DNA of 57,791 nucleotides from the NCBI GenBank assembly GCA_002690085.1, contig NZDM01000069.1, positions 1-57,791 of the forward strand. Direction: 5' to 3'. Of this stretch, positions 23,526-32,204 are shown one piece after another; the stretch's first letter is position 1, and each line of letters begins with the position of its first letter. Position numbers and translations under genes: made by a program. Under the pieces are notes generated by a model. That model was not told the DNA's origin. It was given only the letters and a program-made list of their open reading frames with translations, and searched no databases. This DNA comes from Flavobacteriaceae bacterium (GTDB lineage: Bacteria; Bacteroidota; Bacteroidia; Flavobacteriales; Flavobacteriaceae).

Positions 23526-24692
23526 ATGCAATGTATTAATACAATTATAATGCACTTATTTAAACTATATGGTAAATGTAGTTCAACACAAAGAGCAATT
23601 CTAAGATCAGTTAAATCTTTTTGTGAAAAAGAACTTGTTCCAAGAGTAAGATCTGATTACAAAAACGAACACACTGATAAAACAATTTTTAAAAAAATGG
23701 GAGATATGGGTATTTTGGGTCCCACTATAAAAGAATATGGATGCTTAGGTGAATCATACATGACTTATGGTCTTATTGCCAAGGAAATAGAATCAATTGA
23801 TAGTGGCTACAGATCAATGTATAGTGTTCAGTCTTCTCTTGTAATGAATCCAATTTCAAGATACGGATCACTGGATGTAAAAGAAAAATACTTGGAACAT
23901 TTAAAAAATGGAGACTACGTTGGATGTTTCGGACTCACTGAGCCAAATGCAGGTTCGGACCCATCCTCAATGACCACAGTCGCTCATGAAACTGATACTC
24001 ATTATATACTAAATGGAACAAAGACATGGATTAGTAATGCACCTATTGCTGATGTTATGATTGTATGGGCAAAAATGAATGATGTCATACATGGATTTGT
24101 ATTGGATAGAGAGATGAAAGGTATTTCAACACCAAAAATAGATGGCAAATTATCATTGAGGACATCTGTAACAGGCATGATTTATTTGGATGATGTTTCT
24201 GTACCTAAGACACATAAATTGTCTGTTATTGGTATGAAAGGCCCATTTTCATGTTTAAATAGTGCTAGATTAGGGATATCTTTTGGTGTATTAGGTGCTG
24301 CAGAAGCATGTATTCAAAAAACCTTGTCATATGCGGGTGATCGAGTTATATTTGGAGAGCCTCTATTAAAAAAACAGTTATTTCAAATGAAAATGGCAAA
24401 TATGGTATCTGAATACAATCTTGCGTTGCTAGCTGCAATGCATGTCGCAGAACATGCTGACAATGATACTCTCCATCCAGAAATGATTTCTCTAGTAAAA
24501 CGTAACTCATGTGAAAAATCTCTCTATATTGCTAGGACTTGTCGTGATATATTAGGAGGCAATGGAATATCAGAAGAATATGATATTTTTCGTCATCTAT
24601 GCAATCTAGAAACTGTATCTACTTATGAGGGAACTCATGATATTCATTCGCTTATTCTTGGTGCTCATATATGCAAAGAAAAGGCATTTTAA
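23526..24692 (+). CDS. gcdh: Glutaryl-CoA dehydrogenase
   Basis: 388 residues, colinear with mitochondrial glutaryl-CoA dehydrogenase over almost its full mature length. It is an FAD enzyme that oxidises and decarboxylates glutaryl-CoA to crotonyl-CoA in lysine and tryptophan breakdown, passing electrons to ETF. Visible blocks: LGPTIKEYGCLG, IDSGYRSMYSVQSS, FGLTEPNAGSDPSS, TKTWISN, DRVIFGEPL, LGGNGISEEYDIFRH and TYEGTHDIH with the catalytic Glu. Glu89, Arg96 and Ser97 match the human substrate-binding Glu87, Arg94 and Ser95, which points to glutaryl-CoA rather than plain acyl-CoA. The N-terminus is short and may lack a mitochondrial presequence. ATG 23550 is an alternative start. AT-rich codons match the virus. 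Confidence 0.93.
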   Translation: MQCINTIIMHLFKLYGKCSSTQRAILRSVKSFCEKELVPRVRSDYKNEHTDKTIFKKMGDMGILGPTIKEYGCLGESYMTYGLIAKEIESIDSGYRSMYSVQSSLVMNPISRYGSLDVKEKYLEHLKNGDYVGCFGLTEPNAGSDPSSMTTVAHETDTHYILNGTKTWISNAPIADVMIVWAKMNDVIHGFVLDREMKGISTPKIDGKLSLRTSVTGMIYLDDVSVPKTHKLSVIGMKGPFSCLNSARLGISFGVLGAAEACIQKTLSYAGDRVIFGEPLLKKQLFQMKMANMVSEYNLALLAAMHVAEHADNDTLHPEMISLVKRNSCEKSLYIARTCRDILGGNGISEEYDIFRHLCNLETVSTYEGTHDIHSLILGAHICKEKAF

Positions 24693-24699
24693 GTGACAA

Positions 24700-24733
24700 A
24701 ACAAAAATTGGACAATTGTGTCCTTTTTTTGTT
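24700..24733. terminator. Bidirectional hairpin between GCDH and the RRM-like gene
   Basis: GGACA-attg-TGTCC (24710-24723) is extended by A-run/T-run pairing on both sides. It lies just after the GCDH stop and 55 bases beyond the stop of the convergent gene, so it can end both transcripts. Confidence 0.7.
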
Positions 24734-24787
24734 TTTTTTATTTTTTATTTTTTATGTTTTTTTTTGGTTTGTGTGAGTGTACTTACC

Positions 24788-25648
24788 TTAGTTGAGAGGC
24801 CACTGGGTTGGAGCCTTTGCTCCGAAGAGATCCCTTGGCGTGACTCCGTGTGTGCGAGGCATGCTAGATCGAGTTCGCATCAGAGCAGGAGGCGCGATGG
24901 ACTCAACTTGCTGAGAGCCGGGAGAAGAGACATCCCAGTCAGCTTCGTTGACGGAACGCTCCAATCCAGATGGAGGCGGTGGAAGTTGCCCAGGAGCTGC
25001 AAGATGAAGAGGACCTTCCTGGCTGAGAGCCGGGTAGTTTTGCCAAGTCATCTCAGGAGCAACCATGCTAGGCTGACGAGCCATATGCTCAAGAGGCAAA
25101 GGCTGACTCATCTGAGACAGGTAATTACCAAACCCATTTGCTGCTGTAACAGCGAGGGTTGGCTCAGAGATGTGAGGAGGCAAGTTCTTCATGCTACGAA
25201 GGTAGCCAACTGCCTGCTCAAGCATGCCAATCTGCTTTGCCTGCTCGTAGATGGTCTTGTGAAGAGTAGCCTCATCCTTAGTGAGAGGAGTCTTGTTCTC
25301 ATTCACAATCCAGTACCACTTCTCGTGGAACTGGAGCTTTGCCTTGGTGCCGTCAGTCCTGATCTGCTCTTGAAGATCATGTGCCGCAGACGTGTCGTAC
25401 CACTGGGAGAAGTGGACGAATGCGATGTAGTAGTCGAAGCCTTGAGGTGTCTGCTTCTTGAGGAGGTCAACGCGGTCAACTTCGCCAATCTTCTGGTACT
25501 TGAACTGCTTGCCGATGAAGTCTGCCGCGTTGGTCTCGTACTCTGCCGCATGTCGGTTGCCACGAGGAAGAGAGCGAGTATCCACGCGAGGGATATAGAG
25601 GGACATGTTCATGTCCATGGTGTAGGGAGAGGTTGCGTTAGATGCCAT
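24788..25648 (-). CDS. RRM-like protein, large-virus family, copy 1
   Basis: 286 residues. The first 120 look like an RNA-recognition-type fold: MSLYIPRVDTRSL, IGKQFKYQKIGEVDRVDLL, YYIAFVHFSQWYD, KLQFHEKWYWIVNEN. The same layout occurs in the gene at 33721. The C-terminal half is disordered, Pro- and Met-rich. Strikingly rich in G+C (34 of 60 bases at 24961-25020). Early promoter at 25730. A long open frame on the opposite strand is a product of this composition. RNA binding is inferred from fold pattern only. Confidence 0.78.
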   Translation of the reverse strand: MASNATSPYTMDMNMSLYIPRVDTRSLPRGNRHAAEYETNAADFIGKQFKYQKIGEVDRVDLLKKQTPQGFDYYIAFVHFSQWYDTSAAHDLQEQIRTDGTKAKLQFHEKWYWIVNENKTPLTKDEATLHKTIYEQAKQIGMLEQAVGYLRSMKNLPPHISEPTLAVTAANGFGNYLSQMSQPLPLEHMARQPSMVAPEMTWQNYPALSQEGPLHLAAPGQLPPPPSGLERSVNEADWDVSSPGSQQVESIAPPALMRTRSSMPRTHGVTPRDLFGAKAPTQWPLN

Positions 25649-25729
25649 TGTCGTTTGCGAGTTTGTCGTTTGAATGCTTGAAGCTGAGTGTTGTTTGGGT
25701 GATGAATACTACATTAGCAAAAAAAAGCA

Positions 25730-25741
25730 TTTCAATTTTTT
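25730..25741 (-). promoter_or_regulatory. Early promoter motif of RRM-like copy 1
   Basis: AAAAAATTGAAA on the minus strand, 82 bases before ATG 25648. Confidence 0.7.
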
Positions 25742-25771
25742 GAGATTCTCCAAGAAATGCCGTACTTACAT

Positions 25772-26089
25772 CTAAAAGTATTTTGCTTGTTTCTTATTTG
25801 CAATCATACCACCACCAAATCCAATTAATACATACAATATGTTATATATTATTAAACTCACTACAAATCCAGTAATAAATGTGTAAAACATTTTTCTAGG
25901 TGCAGTTTTAAATGGATTAGAATCAAATCTTGATGCAATGTTATGTATAATTTGAAATATACCTGATTTGTCTTCATTTAAATCTCTTCTTACCTCAACA
26001 ATTATAGTTGCCACTAACGCAGCAACAAAAGCATTAATAAGGAATGCTTTAAATATATTTGTTGCTCTGCTATGCTTTATAAGTGCCAT
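25772..26089 (-). CDS. Small membrane protein with two hydrophobic segments
   Basis: 105 residues. Segments near 15-32 (FLINAFVAALVATIIVEV) and 72-95 (FITGFVVSLIIYNILYVLIGFGGG) flank a polar loop. Ends with Lys-rich ANKKQAKYF. No early motif. Probably a late virion or membrane protein. Confidence 0.65.
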   Translation of the reverse strand: MALIKHSRATNIFKAFLINAFVAALVATIIVEVRRDLNEDKSGIFQIIHNIASRFDSNPFKTAPRKMFYTFITGFVVSLIIYNILYVLIGFGGGMIANKKQAKYF

Positions 26090-26151
26090 TATTAATTAGT
26101 GGTTAGAAAAAAAATGCTTAAAGCTTGAGACGTAAAATGTAGTAGTTAGTA

Positions 26152-26505
26152 ATGTCAACACAGGTAATGATCACAGAGGCTAATGCCAAAGCAGTCAACA
26201 AAGGCTTTATTCAAGTAGCTGAAACTTTCGTAAGTAAAGGCTGGACTATTAAAACAAATACATCTAGTTCAATATCTTTTACTCGCCCTGAAGATCCAAG
26301 GCTAATTTATGATGAGTTTAAGATTGTTGCTGAATCTGATAAAATTAATGTTTTAATTCCTATGCCGAACAGCAATGTTGCGTATTGCACGTGGTTCAAA
26401 GACTATTTTAGTGCTTCTGAATATATCAGCAGCCGCCTTGAAGATTATAGCAATGCATTGAGTCTCACAGAACTTCCAAGTGAACGAGAATACGAAGACG
26501 ATTAA
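26152..26505 (+). CDS. Hypothetical protein, 117 residues
   Basis: Mixed alpha/beta pattern with no catalytic motif (KGFIQVAETFVSKGWTIKT; FKIVAESDKINVLIPMP), acidic C-terminus. A perfect 10-bp hairpin follows the stop. No family recognised. Confidence 0.65.
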   Translation: MSTQVMITEANAKAVNKGFIQVAETFVSKGWTIKTNTSSSISFTRPEDPRLIYDEFKIVAESDKINVLIPMPNSNVAYCTWFKDYFSASEYISSRLEDYSNALSLTELPSEREYEDD

Positions 26506-26511
26506 AAACTC

Positions 26512-26547
26512 ATATCTTTATAGAAAATTGATTACATATAAAGATAT
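26512..26547 (+). terminator. 10-bp hairpin with an early promoter motif in its loop
   Basis: ATATCTTTAT 26512-26521 pairs perfectly with ATAAAGATAT 26538-26547. The loop contains AAAATTGA (26524-26531), 45 bases before the vWA gene. One element may both end the upstream transcript and start the downstream one. Confidence 0.6.
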
Positions 26548-26575
26548 TAAAGTGATGTCAAGGACATAAAATACG

Positions 26576-28138
26576 ATGGAAATCAGACGTTTGCACAACA
26601 AAGCAGATCAGAATAATGAGTCTAATGGATTTCATATTCTTAAGTTTACTGCACCAGAAAGATCTGTAATTAGTTATCAACCCATGCATTGGGTGTTCTG
26701 TGTGGACAAATCAGGATCAATGTCAACGCTAAGTTTAAAAGATAATAAAACTAGATTGGATCATGTAAAATGCACATTGATAAGAATAGTAGAATACTTA
26801 CAAAGTTTATGTAATACAGTATCTCGGAGTTATGTCATAGATATAGTGTGGTTTAGTGGCGATATCCAAACTAGTAGTATTACGTTAGATGCAACCACTG
26901 ATACAGCTGGGTTTATAAAAGAAATCAATGATGTTACTGCAAATGGAATGACTAACATGTCGGCAGCGATTCGAAAAGCAACTAATCTTATATTGGAACA
27001 TCCAACAGAAATGAAGTCTACTATGGTAGTTTTAAGCGATGGCGAAATAACTGCTGGAATTAGTGACCCAAATTACATTCTTGAGTTTGTAAATGAATGT
27101 TACAATAAGCTAACTCAAAACTTCACACCAGTGTTTGTTGGATATGGTACTGAACAAAGTTCAAGTTTGCTATCAACACTTTCAAATACGCCAAATGGTG
27201 AATATCATTGTGTTGAAAGTGTCGAGGGAGCAGGAGTAGTATATGGCGAAATTGTACATAGTACTCTATATGAGTGCATTAAAGATATGAAAATTGATGT
27301 ATTAGGATACAAGATTTATGATTTTGAAAAAAATACATGGGAATCGTCTCTAACAGTTGGTAAAATTGCCAGTGGAGCAAAACGTGTGTGGCATCTTCGC
27401 GGTAATAATGATGAAAATTGTAGAATAGAAGTAAAGGCAACATTTCGTATGTTGAATATTATTGATACAGGTGATAGATGGTCTGAATGTATATTAACAA
27501 CAGCCAACCCTATAGAACCAGATATTAATACAACAGATCGTGAATGTTATACATACTATTTGCGTCAGCAAGTTCTAGAACTGCTTGCTGAATCAAAAGA
27601 ATACATAAAAAATATGCATAATTTGTTTAGAAGAAATACACCTCCGCCTGCTCCCAGACTTAGAAGACAGCCAATTAATCAATTAAACACGTTATCTATA
27701 CAGTCTCAGGATATTGATATTGATTTGTTTGAGCCGGCACCTACTTTGAGTCCAATAAGAATGAATGAAAATGGGGTATCCTTTGAATCGCCTCGTCCTC
27801 CTGTTCCAACTCCAGCTCAACTACTGAAGAAAAAACTTCTTGATAAAATGGATGAAATTAAGGCCTACATTATTCAAGACGGTGATGAAACAGGAATATT
27901 AGGTGCATTATGTGATGATTTGTATATATGCTCAATTGCACTGAAAAGTAGTAGAGGACTAACCTATATTCTAGCAAGACAAACATCACAGGGTAATCAA
28001 AGAGCATATAATGCTCTTGGTGTTGATGATTTAGAAGATGATTCGGACACCGATCATCAATTGTCAGATAATATGGTTTCTCCATACGCATCTCAGCAAG
28101 TAGGAGAAGTAATACGTGGTGTAAGTCAGCCGTTTTAA
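26576..28138 (+). CDS. von Willebrand factor A domain protein
   Basis: 520 residues. The vWA domain spans about 37-225 with a complete MIDAS: D44-K-S-G-S48, the Thr of GMTNMSAA, and the Asp of VVLSDGEITAG. It is followed by a beta-rich region and a disordered Pro-rich stretch (PPPAPRLRRQP, near 350), then a helical C-terminus. vWA domains mediate metal-dependent protein-protein contacts. The arrangement resembles cytosolic vWA proteins of the copine/E3-ligase type more than bacterial secreted ones. The partner is unknown. Confidence 0.85.
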   Translation: MEIRRLHNKADQNNESNGFHILKFTAPERSVISYQPMHWVFCVDKSGSMSTLSLKDNKTRLDHVKCTLIRIVEYLQSLCNTVSRSYVIDIVWFSGDIQTSSITLDATTDTAGFIKEINDVTANGMTNMSAAIRKATNLILEHPTEMKSTMVVLSDGEITAGISDPNYILEFVNECYNKLTQNFTPVFVGYGTEQSSSLLSTLSNTPNGEYHCVESVEGAGVVYGEIVHSTLYECIKDMKIDVLGYKIYDFEKNTWESSLTVGKIASGAKRVWHLRGNNDENCRIEVKATFRMLNIIDTGDRWSECILTTANPIEPDINTTDRECYTYYLRQQVLELLAESKEYIKNMHNLFRRNTPPPAPRLRRQPINQLNTLSIQSQDIDIDLFEPAPTLSPIRMNENGVSFESPRPPVPTPAQLLKKKLLDKMDEIKAYIIQDGDETGILGALCDDLYICSIALKSSRGLTYILARQTSQGNQRAYNALGVDDLEDDSDTDHQLSDNMVSPYASQQVGEVIRGVSQPF

Positions 28139-28167
28139 CTTTCATAAGTGAAAAGCATTAGTTAAAA
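28133..28167 (+). terminator. Hairpin at the end of the vWA gene
   Basis: TTTTAAC 28133-28139 with GTTAAAA 28161-28167, and inside it TTTCA-taag-TGAAA. The stop codon lies in the stem, as at other genes here. Confidence 0.5.
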
Positions 28168-28202
28168 AAGATTAAATAATAGGTTTATAAGTATAAGTAT
28201 CT

Positions 28203-28505
28203 ATGTTAAGATTTTTGTTTAATCGCACTCATTATTCAAAAACTGCTTATAATAATGTAGTACTAAAAAGAAATTATTTTTCTCCTTTAAATCGTAACGA
28301 GCCCACGACACAAGACTGGTTTAATTTTATAACTACGTCTATAAACTGTGTTATTGTTACATCAATTTTGTGGGGCGTCGAATCATATAATGATAAACTT
28401 AAAATGATTGAGGATACTAATATTAAAATTAGTGAATTACTTATATCATATAAATTATTAGAGCGTAAATGCACCAAAAGTTATTCTGATACGCAGAATG
28501 ACTAA
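28203..28505 (+). CDS. Small membrane protein with a mitochondrial-presequence-like N-terminus
   Basis: 100 residues. The first 27 (MLRFLFNRTHYSKTAYNNVV then LKRNYFSP) are rich in Arg, Lys, Ser, Thr and Tyr with no acidic residue, and R-N-Y-F-S resembles a presequence cleavage site. A hydrophobic segment near 42-60 (FITTSINCVIVTSILWGV) and a helical tail follow. The layout suggests a mitochondrial inner-membrane protein. This is prediction by eye. Of interest because the window also encodes a mitochondrial-type enzyme. Confidence 0.55.
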   Translation: MLRFLFNRTHYSKTAYNNVVLKRNYFSPLNRNEPTTQDWFNFITTSINCVIVTSILWGVESYNDKLKMIEDTNIKISELLISYKLLERKCTKSYSDTQND

Positions 28506-28565
28506 TTAGAAAATTATTTGTTTTTTACACCATTACTTCAAATAATTTTCTTTGTTAATGTTACT

Positions 28566-29201
28566 ATGGCAGAGACAAAAGATGTTATTGTGGAAGTGCC
28601 TCCACACGAAGAAGCTATTTCTCATGGTGATGAGGAAACCGAAGCTATGCTTAAAAAGGCTGATGAAATTGTAGATAATGCATTAAATGAAGCTATTGAA
28701 AAAATAGAAAACAAAGTTGAAGATGCAGTAGACGAAATTAAAAATGAAGAGGTAAAAGTAGCGGCCCAAATTGCTATGACTGCTGTAAATCAAGTGATCG
28801 AAAACAAAGAAGAAATTATTGATAAAGCCACCGATAAAGTATTTGAAGGATTAGTAGAAAAAGCAAAGAAAGTAGGTGTTAAAAAATCAACACTTGCTCT
28901 TATTATTAAGTTTGTGATGGAAGCAGTTGAAGATACACCAGTAAAAGGTGCTGAACAAAAAGATTATGCTTTACGATTAATTAGAGCACTAGTTATGGAA
29001 CTAGCAGAAGGCGATGATAAAGAATATCTTTTAATTGCATTAGACAGTGGCAGTGTTGCAGATACAATTGATTTAATTGTTGCAGCAACAAGAGGAGAAC
29101 TAAATGTAAATATGGTTGTAGAAACTGCAACAACCAGTTGCTTACCATGTCTCATGAGCATTATGTCAAAAAAAAGTAAGAAAGAAAAAACTAATAAGTA
29201 A
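28566..29201 (+). CDS. Acidic helical protein, unknown function
   Basis: 211 residues from ATG 28566 (MAETKDVIVEVPP); the upstream in-frame TTG is not used. Residues 25-110 are a charged, repetitive helix (VDNALNEAIEKIENKVEDAVDEIKNEE). The second half is a more globular helical domain ending with KKSKKEKTNK. No motif recognised. A strong hairpin follows the stop. Confidence 0.65.
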   Translation: MAETKDVIVEVPPHEEAISHGDEETEAMLKKADEIVDNALNEAIEKIENKVEDAVDEIKNEEVKVAAQIAMTAVNQVIENKEEIIDKATDKVFEGLVEKAKKVGVKKSTLALIIKFVMEAVEDTPVKGAEQKDYALRLIRALVMELAEGDDKEYLLIALDSGSVADTIDLIVAATRGELNVNMVVETATTSCLPCLMSIMSKKSKKEKTNK

Positions 29202-29214
29202 ATTAAACAAAAAA

Positions 29215-29242
29215 ACTGTAACTATTACATATGAGTTACAGT
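29215..29242 (+). terminator. Hairpin after the acidic helical gene
   Basis: ACTGTAACT 29215-29223 pairs perfectly with AGTTACAGT 29234-29242, flanked by an A-run and a T-run that extend the stem. It spans the start of a small plus-strand frame at 29231, which I therefore reject. Confidence 0.7.
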
Positions 29243-29315
29243 GTTTTTTCAGATAAAAATATATGGTCATGTGAAATCCACTCAGGGTGCCTATTTTCTA
29301 TTCCATGTGATTGTT

Positions 29316-30311
29316 CTAATTGCCAAAAGTATTCTGATTATCTTGCTGTGAGGAGTCAGCGTTATTCTCTACAGAATAATCTTCATCAAGAACTTCAAGA
29401 GAAGACACAGAATGTTGAGAAGAAGGCTCATCAGCTGACAATATGTTGTTCTCAGAAGACTGAGCACGATCATAATCAAATGAGGGAATCCTTGCACGCG
29501 TCACATATGAAGAAGAATTAAACAGATTAGTGCTATTATCGTTATAAATACTAGTATCAGTTATATCATAAACGTTTGATGAAAATAAACTAGTATTATT
29601 GGTGTTATTTATGTTTCTAGAAATATTTGAAATAATAGATGGATATGAGATATTACCACCACTTGTATGATTAATTACAACATTATTAAAGACTGATGGA
29701 CTAGTAAATGTCATTGCTAGTGCTCTCATAACATCATCATGATCATCATCTTCATGAACCACATTCGCAATTCTATGAGAAGATGGTCCAAATGGATGCG
29801 AACTAAGTCTTGGAAAAGTAAGCCTTCGAAGATTAACAGCTAGTGCATTGCGCGAGGCGATTAATTGCTCTCTATCATCATTCCATTCTTCTACACCAGG
29901 ACCTTCACGTCTTATCTCTTTTGACTCAAGTTTAAATCTACATACTGGGCATTCAGCTTTTTCTTCATTCAACCACTTATCTATTCCATCAGGCGTAAAA
30001 ATATGTCCACAGGGCAATTCTTTTACATCATCACCTATTTCAAATGGAATGTGAAAAATAGGACATGTATCATATTCATCATCTTTTGTAAACTTTCTAG
30101 TCTTTATTTGATTTTGTCCATCCTCAGAAAGTACATTTCTAACAGGGGACTCGTCATTTAAACTAGTAGCTAATACTCGATTATAATCTGCATCAGCTCC
30201 TGATCCAATCATCGCATTTACAAGACGATTAGATTGAATATTATTGCTAGCACCTATAAAAGCTGCCAAAGCATTTGTTGGAACTTCATCCATAGTACTA
30301 TCTATATTCAA
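29316..30311 (-). CDS. RING/U-box-like protein with disordered tail
   Basis: 331 residues. The finger is near 80-122: CPIFHIPFEIGDDVKELPCGH, IFTPDGIDKWL, CPVCR. Several zinc ligands of a normal RING are replaced (Phe for the second Cys; Thr and Gly in the HxxC position), so it resembles a U-box or a partly degenerate RING. The rest is Asn/Ser-rich and disordered. ATG 30293 is an alternative start. Probable E3 ligase-type adaptor. Confidence 0.75.
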   Translation of the reverse strand: MNIDSTMDEVPTNALAAFIGASNNIQSNRLVNAMIGSGADADYNRVLATSLNDESPVRNVLSEDGQNQIKTRKFTKDDEYDTCPIFHIPFEIGDDVKELPCGHIFTPDGIDKWLNEEKAECPVCRFKLESKEIRREGPGVEEWNDDREQLIASRNALAVNLRRLTFPRLSSHPFGPSSHRIANVVHEDDDHDDVMRALAMTFTSPSVFNNVVINHTSGGNISYPSIISNISRNINNTNNTSLFSSNVYDITDTSIYNDNSTNLFNSSSYVTRARIPSFDYDRAQSSENNILSADEPSSQHSVSSLEVLDEDYSVENNADSSQQDNQNTFGN

Positions 30312-30354
30312 GTAATGTTTTTAGCTAGATTTACTATAATACTAATTTAATTTT

Positions 30355-30396
30355 GTAAATATAATTTTCTTTTTAGTGAAGTAAAATTATATTTAC
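30355..30396 (-). terminator. 14-bp perfect hairpin after the DUF2828-like gene
   Basis: GTAAATATAATTTT 30355-30368 pairs perfectly with AAAATTATATTTAC 30383-30396, loop 14 bases, 27 bases past the stop at 30423. It matches the hairpin rule for transcript ends known in Mimivirus. Confidence 0.75.
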
Positions 30397-30422
30397 AGTG
30401 TTGTAGGCGTTACGATAAACAA

Positions 30423-32165
30423 TTAATAGTTCCAAGTCCATGAGTAACGTTCACTAGATAGCAACTTCTTCAAATTATCCCAAGCAGTAAGTTGCTTCAA
30501 TGTATCAATTCCACTTTCCATTACTGAAGATAGAACGCTTGCGTCGTACCCAGACATCATCACTGTGTTCTTGGAAGTTGTTGAACAAGGGGCACCGTTG
30601 GTTGTACGCATATTCCACCATACCATCGTTGGTGCACTATATGGTCTCTTATGACTGGTCTTCAAACCTGCCTCGTGGAACATTTTTTGAACAATCTCTT
30701 CCAGAATGCTATTGCCATGTCGTGATCCCTGATCCGCCTGCATATCAGAAAGTACAACCAAAACAATATCCTCAACCTCTTCTGGTGTCATATCTTTGTG
30801 GACACATGCATCACACAGAAGTTTAAAAGCTGATTCCATGTTAGTTGACGTACCAACACTGTGTGACATCTGTATAATTCCAGTAACCATCTCCTCAAGT
30901 GTGTCTTTGCCCTCAAGATTAATCCATGTTGGATTCTGAGAAAATGTCATAACACGCTTGCCAATTGTTGAGTTTTCGGCAATCTTGAGTGCAATTGCAG
31001 TAGCATCATACAATGGACAGTTTTCCCATGTCATAGATCCAGAGGTATCTAGAATAGGAACACAATTTGTTAGTACACTACCTGAATCTTCTTGCTGTTG
31101 CTTCCACATCAAATTATTGGTATCTTTTTCGCTCTGTGACATATAATTTGTTCCATATTTGCTTGATGTATACTGGGTCCAAAACTCTTTTACCATAGAT
31201 CCTGGACTTGTCCTAGCAGACTTAATTTTCTTCTCACCAGTCTTGCACGATTGCAGGTAATTGAGGTAGTTTTCACTACATAGAGTACGATCAGGCCTGT
31301 TTTTTGCATCACTATTAGTTCCTTCGCACATAAATGCCTTCTTTTGCTTTGACATAGTAATGCTTGTGCAATCCTTGCTAAAATCAATGTTTGCCCATGT
31401 ATTAGCACACTGATTGACTTGAACAGTACCAAGCTGCTTATTCAATTCAGCAAGTTTCTTACGGTATGCGCGCAACGAACTCTCTGTAGTGGCTCGAGGA
31501 GTAATAAGCGGTGCCAATACCTTAGCCTGCCATCCAAACTTAGATTTCTCACGAGGTAGCCAACGGGAAATAAGGGAATTATTATTTTTAAGCTTCATCT
31601 TTTCTTTGACAAGAGTAATAAGAACCTTAGGGATTGATGCTTGGTTGATACGCTCAATTGCTTGTCGGTCTGTCATGTTAGCGTTATCTTTGAATGTCTC
31701 TAGGATATATTTAAAATCCTTCCATGATCCATAACTGTGGACATGCTCAACTCCATACCTATCCTTAGCCATATCAGTATCAACGAGCAGTACAAGCAAA
31801 GGTGTCAGCTTGTTACTTACCATTGGTACATGGAAGTGAGGTTCCCAAACAGGCAGAAGGTTATAAAACAGTGCATACTCACCTTTCCCGCCACTAATAT
31901 CACGAGTTTGAAATAGCAATGCAGTAAGAAAATTAATCTGACTCTCGTCAAGACTTTTTACTGCATTATTAACCAAGTATGTATAAAGATTATTAAGTAC
32001 ATTAAGAGTTCCAGATCCTGTTTTCTTATTTACACGCACAAGCTGATAAAATAGCTTCGTGATTCCCTCCTCAAAGGAACGGGAACTCCAACCCTCCTGA
32101 TATTGTCCATTTTCTCCACGAATGCGAAGACTGAGGTTGTCGAGTCCTTGTGTAAGAGATGACAT
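30423..32165 (-). CDS. DUF2828-type protein: TROVE-like helical repeats plus vWA
   Basis: 580 residues. The N-terminal part has helical-repeat features with FQTRDISGGKGEYALFYNLLP and YGSWKDFKYIL; this RD..GGKGE and GSWKD pair marks the DUF2828 family, which resembles the TROVE module of Ro60. The C-terminal part is a vWA domain with MIDAS VPILDTSGSM, GTSTNMESAF and VVLSDMQADQ. Ro60 uses the same two-part plan to bind Y RNAs and misfolded RNAs. RNA binding by this protein is inferred, and interesting given several structured RNA candidates in the window. No early motif seen upstream. Confidence 0.8.
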   Translation of the reverse strand: MSSLTQGLDNLSLRIRGENGQYQEGWSSRSFEEGITKLFYQLVRVNKKTGSGTLNVLNNLYTYLVNNAVKSLDESQINFLTALLFQTRDISGGKGEYALFYNLLPVWEPHFHVPMVSNKLTPLLVLLVDTDMAKDRYGVEHVHSYGSWKDFKYILETFKDNANMTDRQAIERINQASIPKVLITLVKEKMKLKNNNSLISRWLPREKSKFGWQAKVLAPLITPRATTESSLRAYRKKLAELNKQLGTVQVNQCANTWANIDFSKDCTSITMSKQKKAFMCEGTNSDAKNRPDRTLCSENYLNYLQSCKTGEKKIKSARTSPGSMVKEFWTQYTSSKYGTNYMSQSEKDTNNLMWKQQQEDSGSVLTNCVPILDTSGSMTWENCPLYDATAIALKIAENSTIGKRVMTFSQNPTWINLEGKDTLEEMVTGIIQMSHSVGTSTNMESAFKLLCDACVHKDMTPEEVEDIVLVVLSDMQADQGSRHGNSILEEIVQKMFHEAGLKTSHKRPYSAPTMVWWNMRTTNGAPCSTTSKNTVMMSGYDASVLSSVMESGIDTLKQLTAWDNLKKLLSSERYSWTWNY

Positions 32166-32204
32166 GTTAATCTTAATTGGTGTATTTTCTTTAAACCAAT
32201 TATG

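Noticed and set aside
24671..25681. 336-codon open frame on the plus strand
   Set aside because: It is antisense to the G+C-rich RRM-like gene, which has a promoter, motifs and a paralog. The frame is an effect of composition and begins inside the GCDH end.
29231..29521. 96-codon plus-strand frame with cysteines
   Set aside because: Its start lies in the hairpin after the previous gene and most of it is antisense to the RING/U-box gene.
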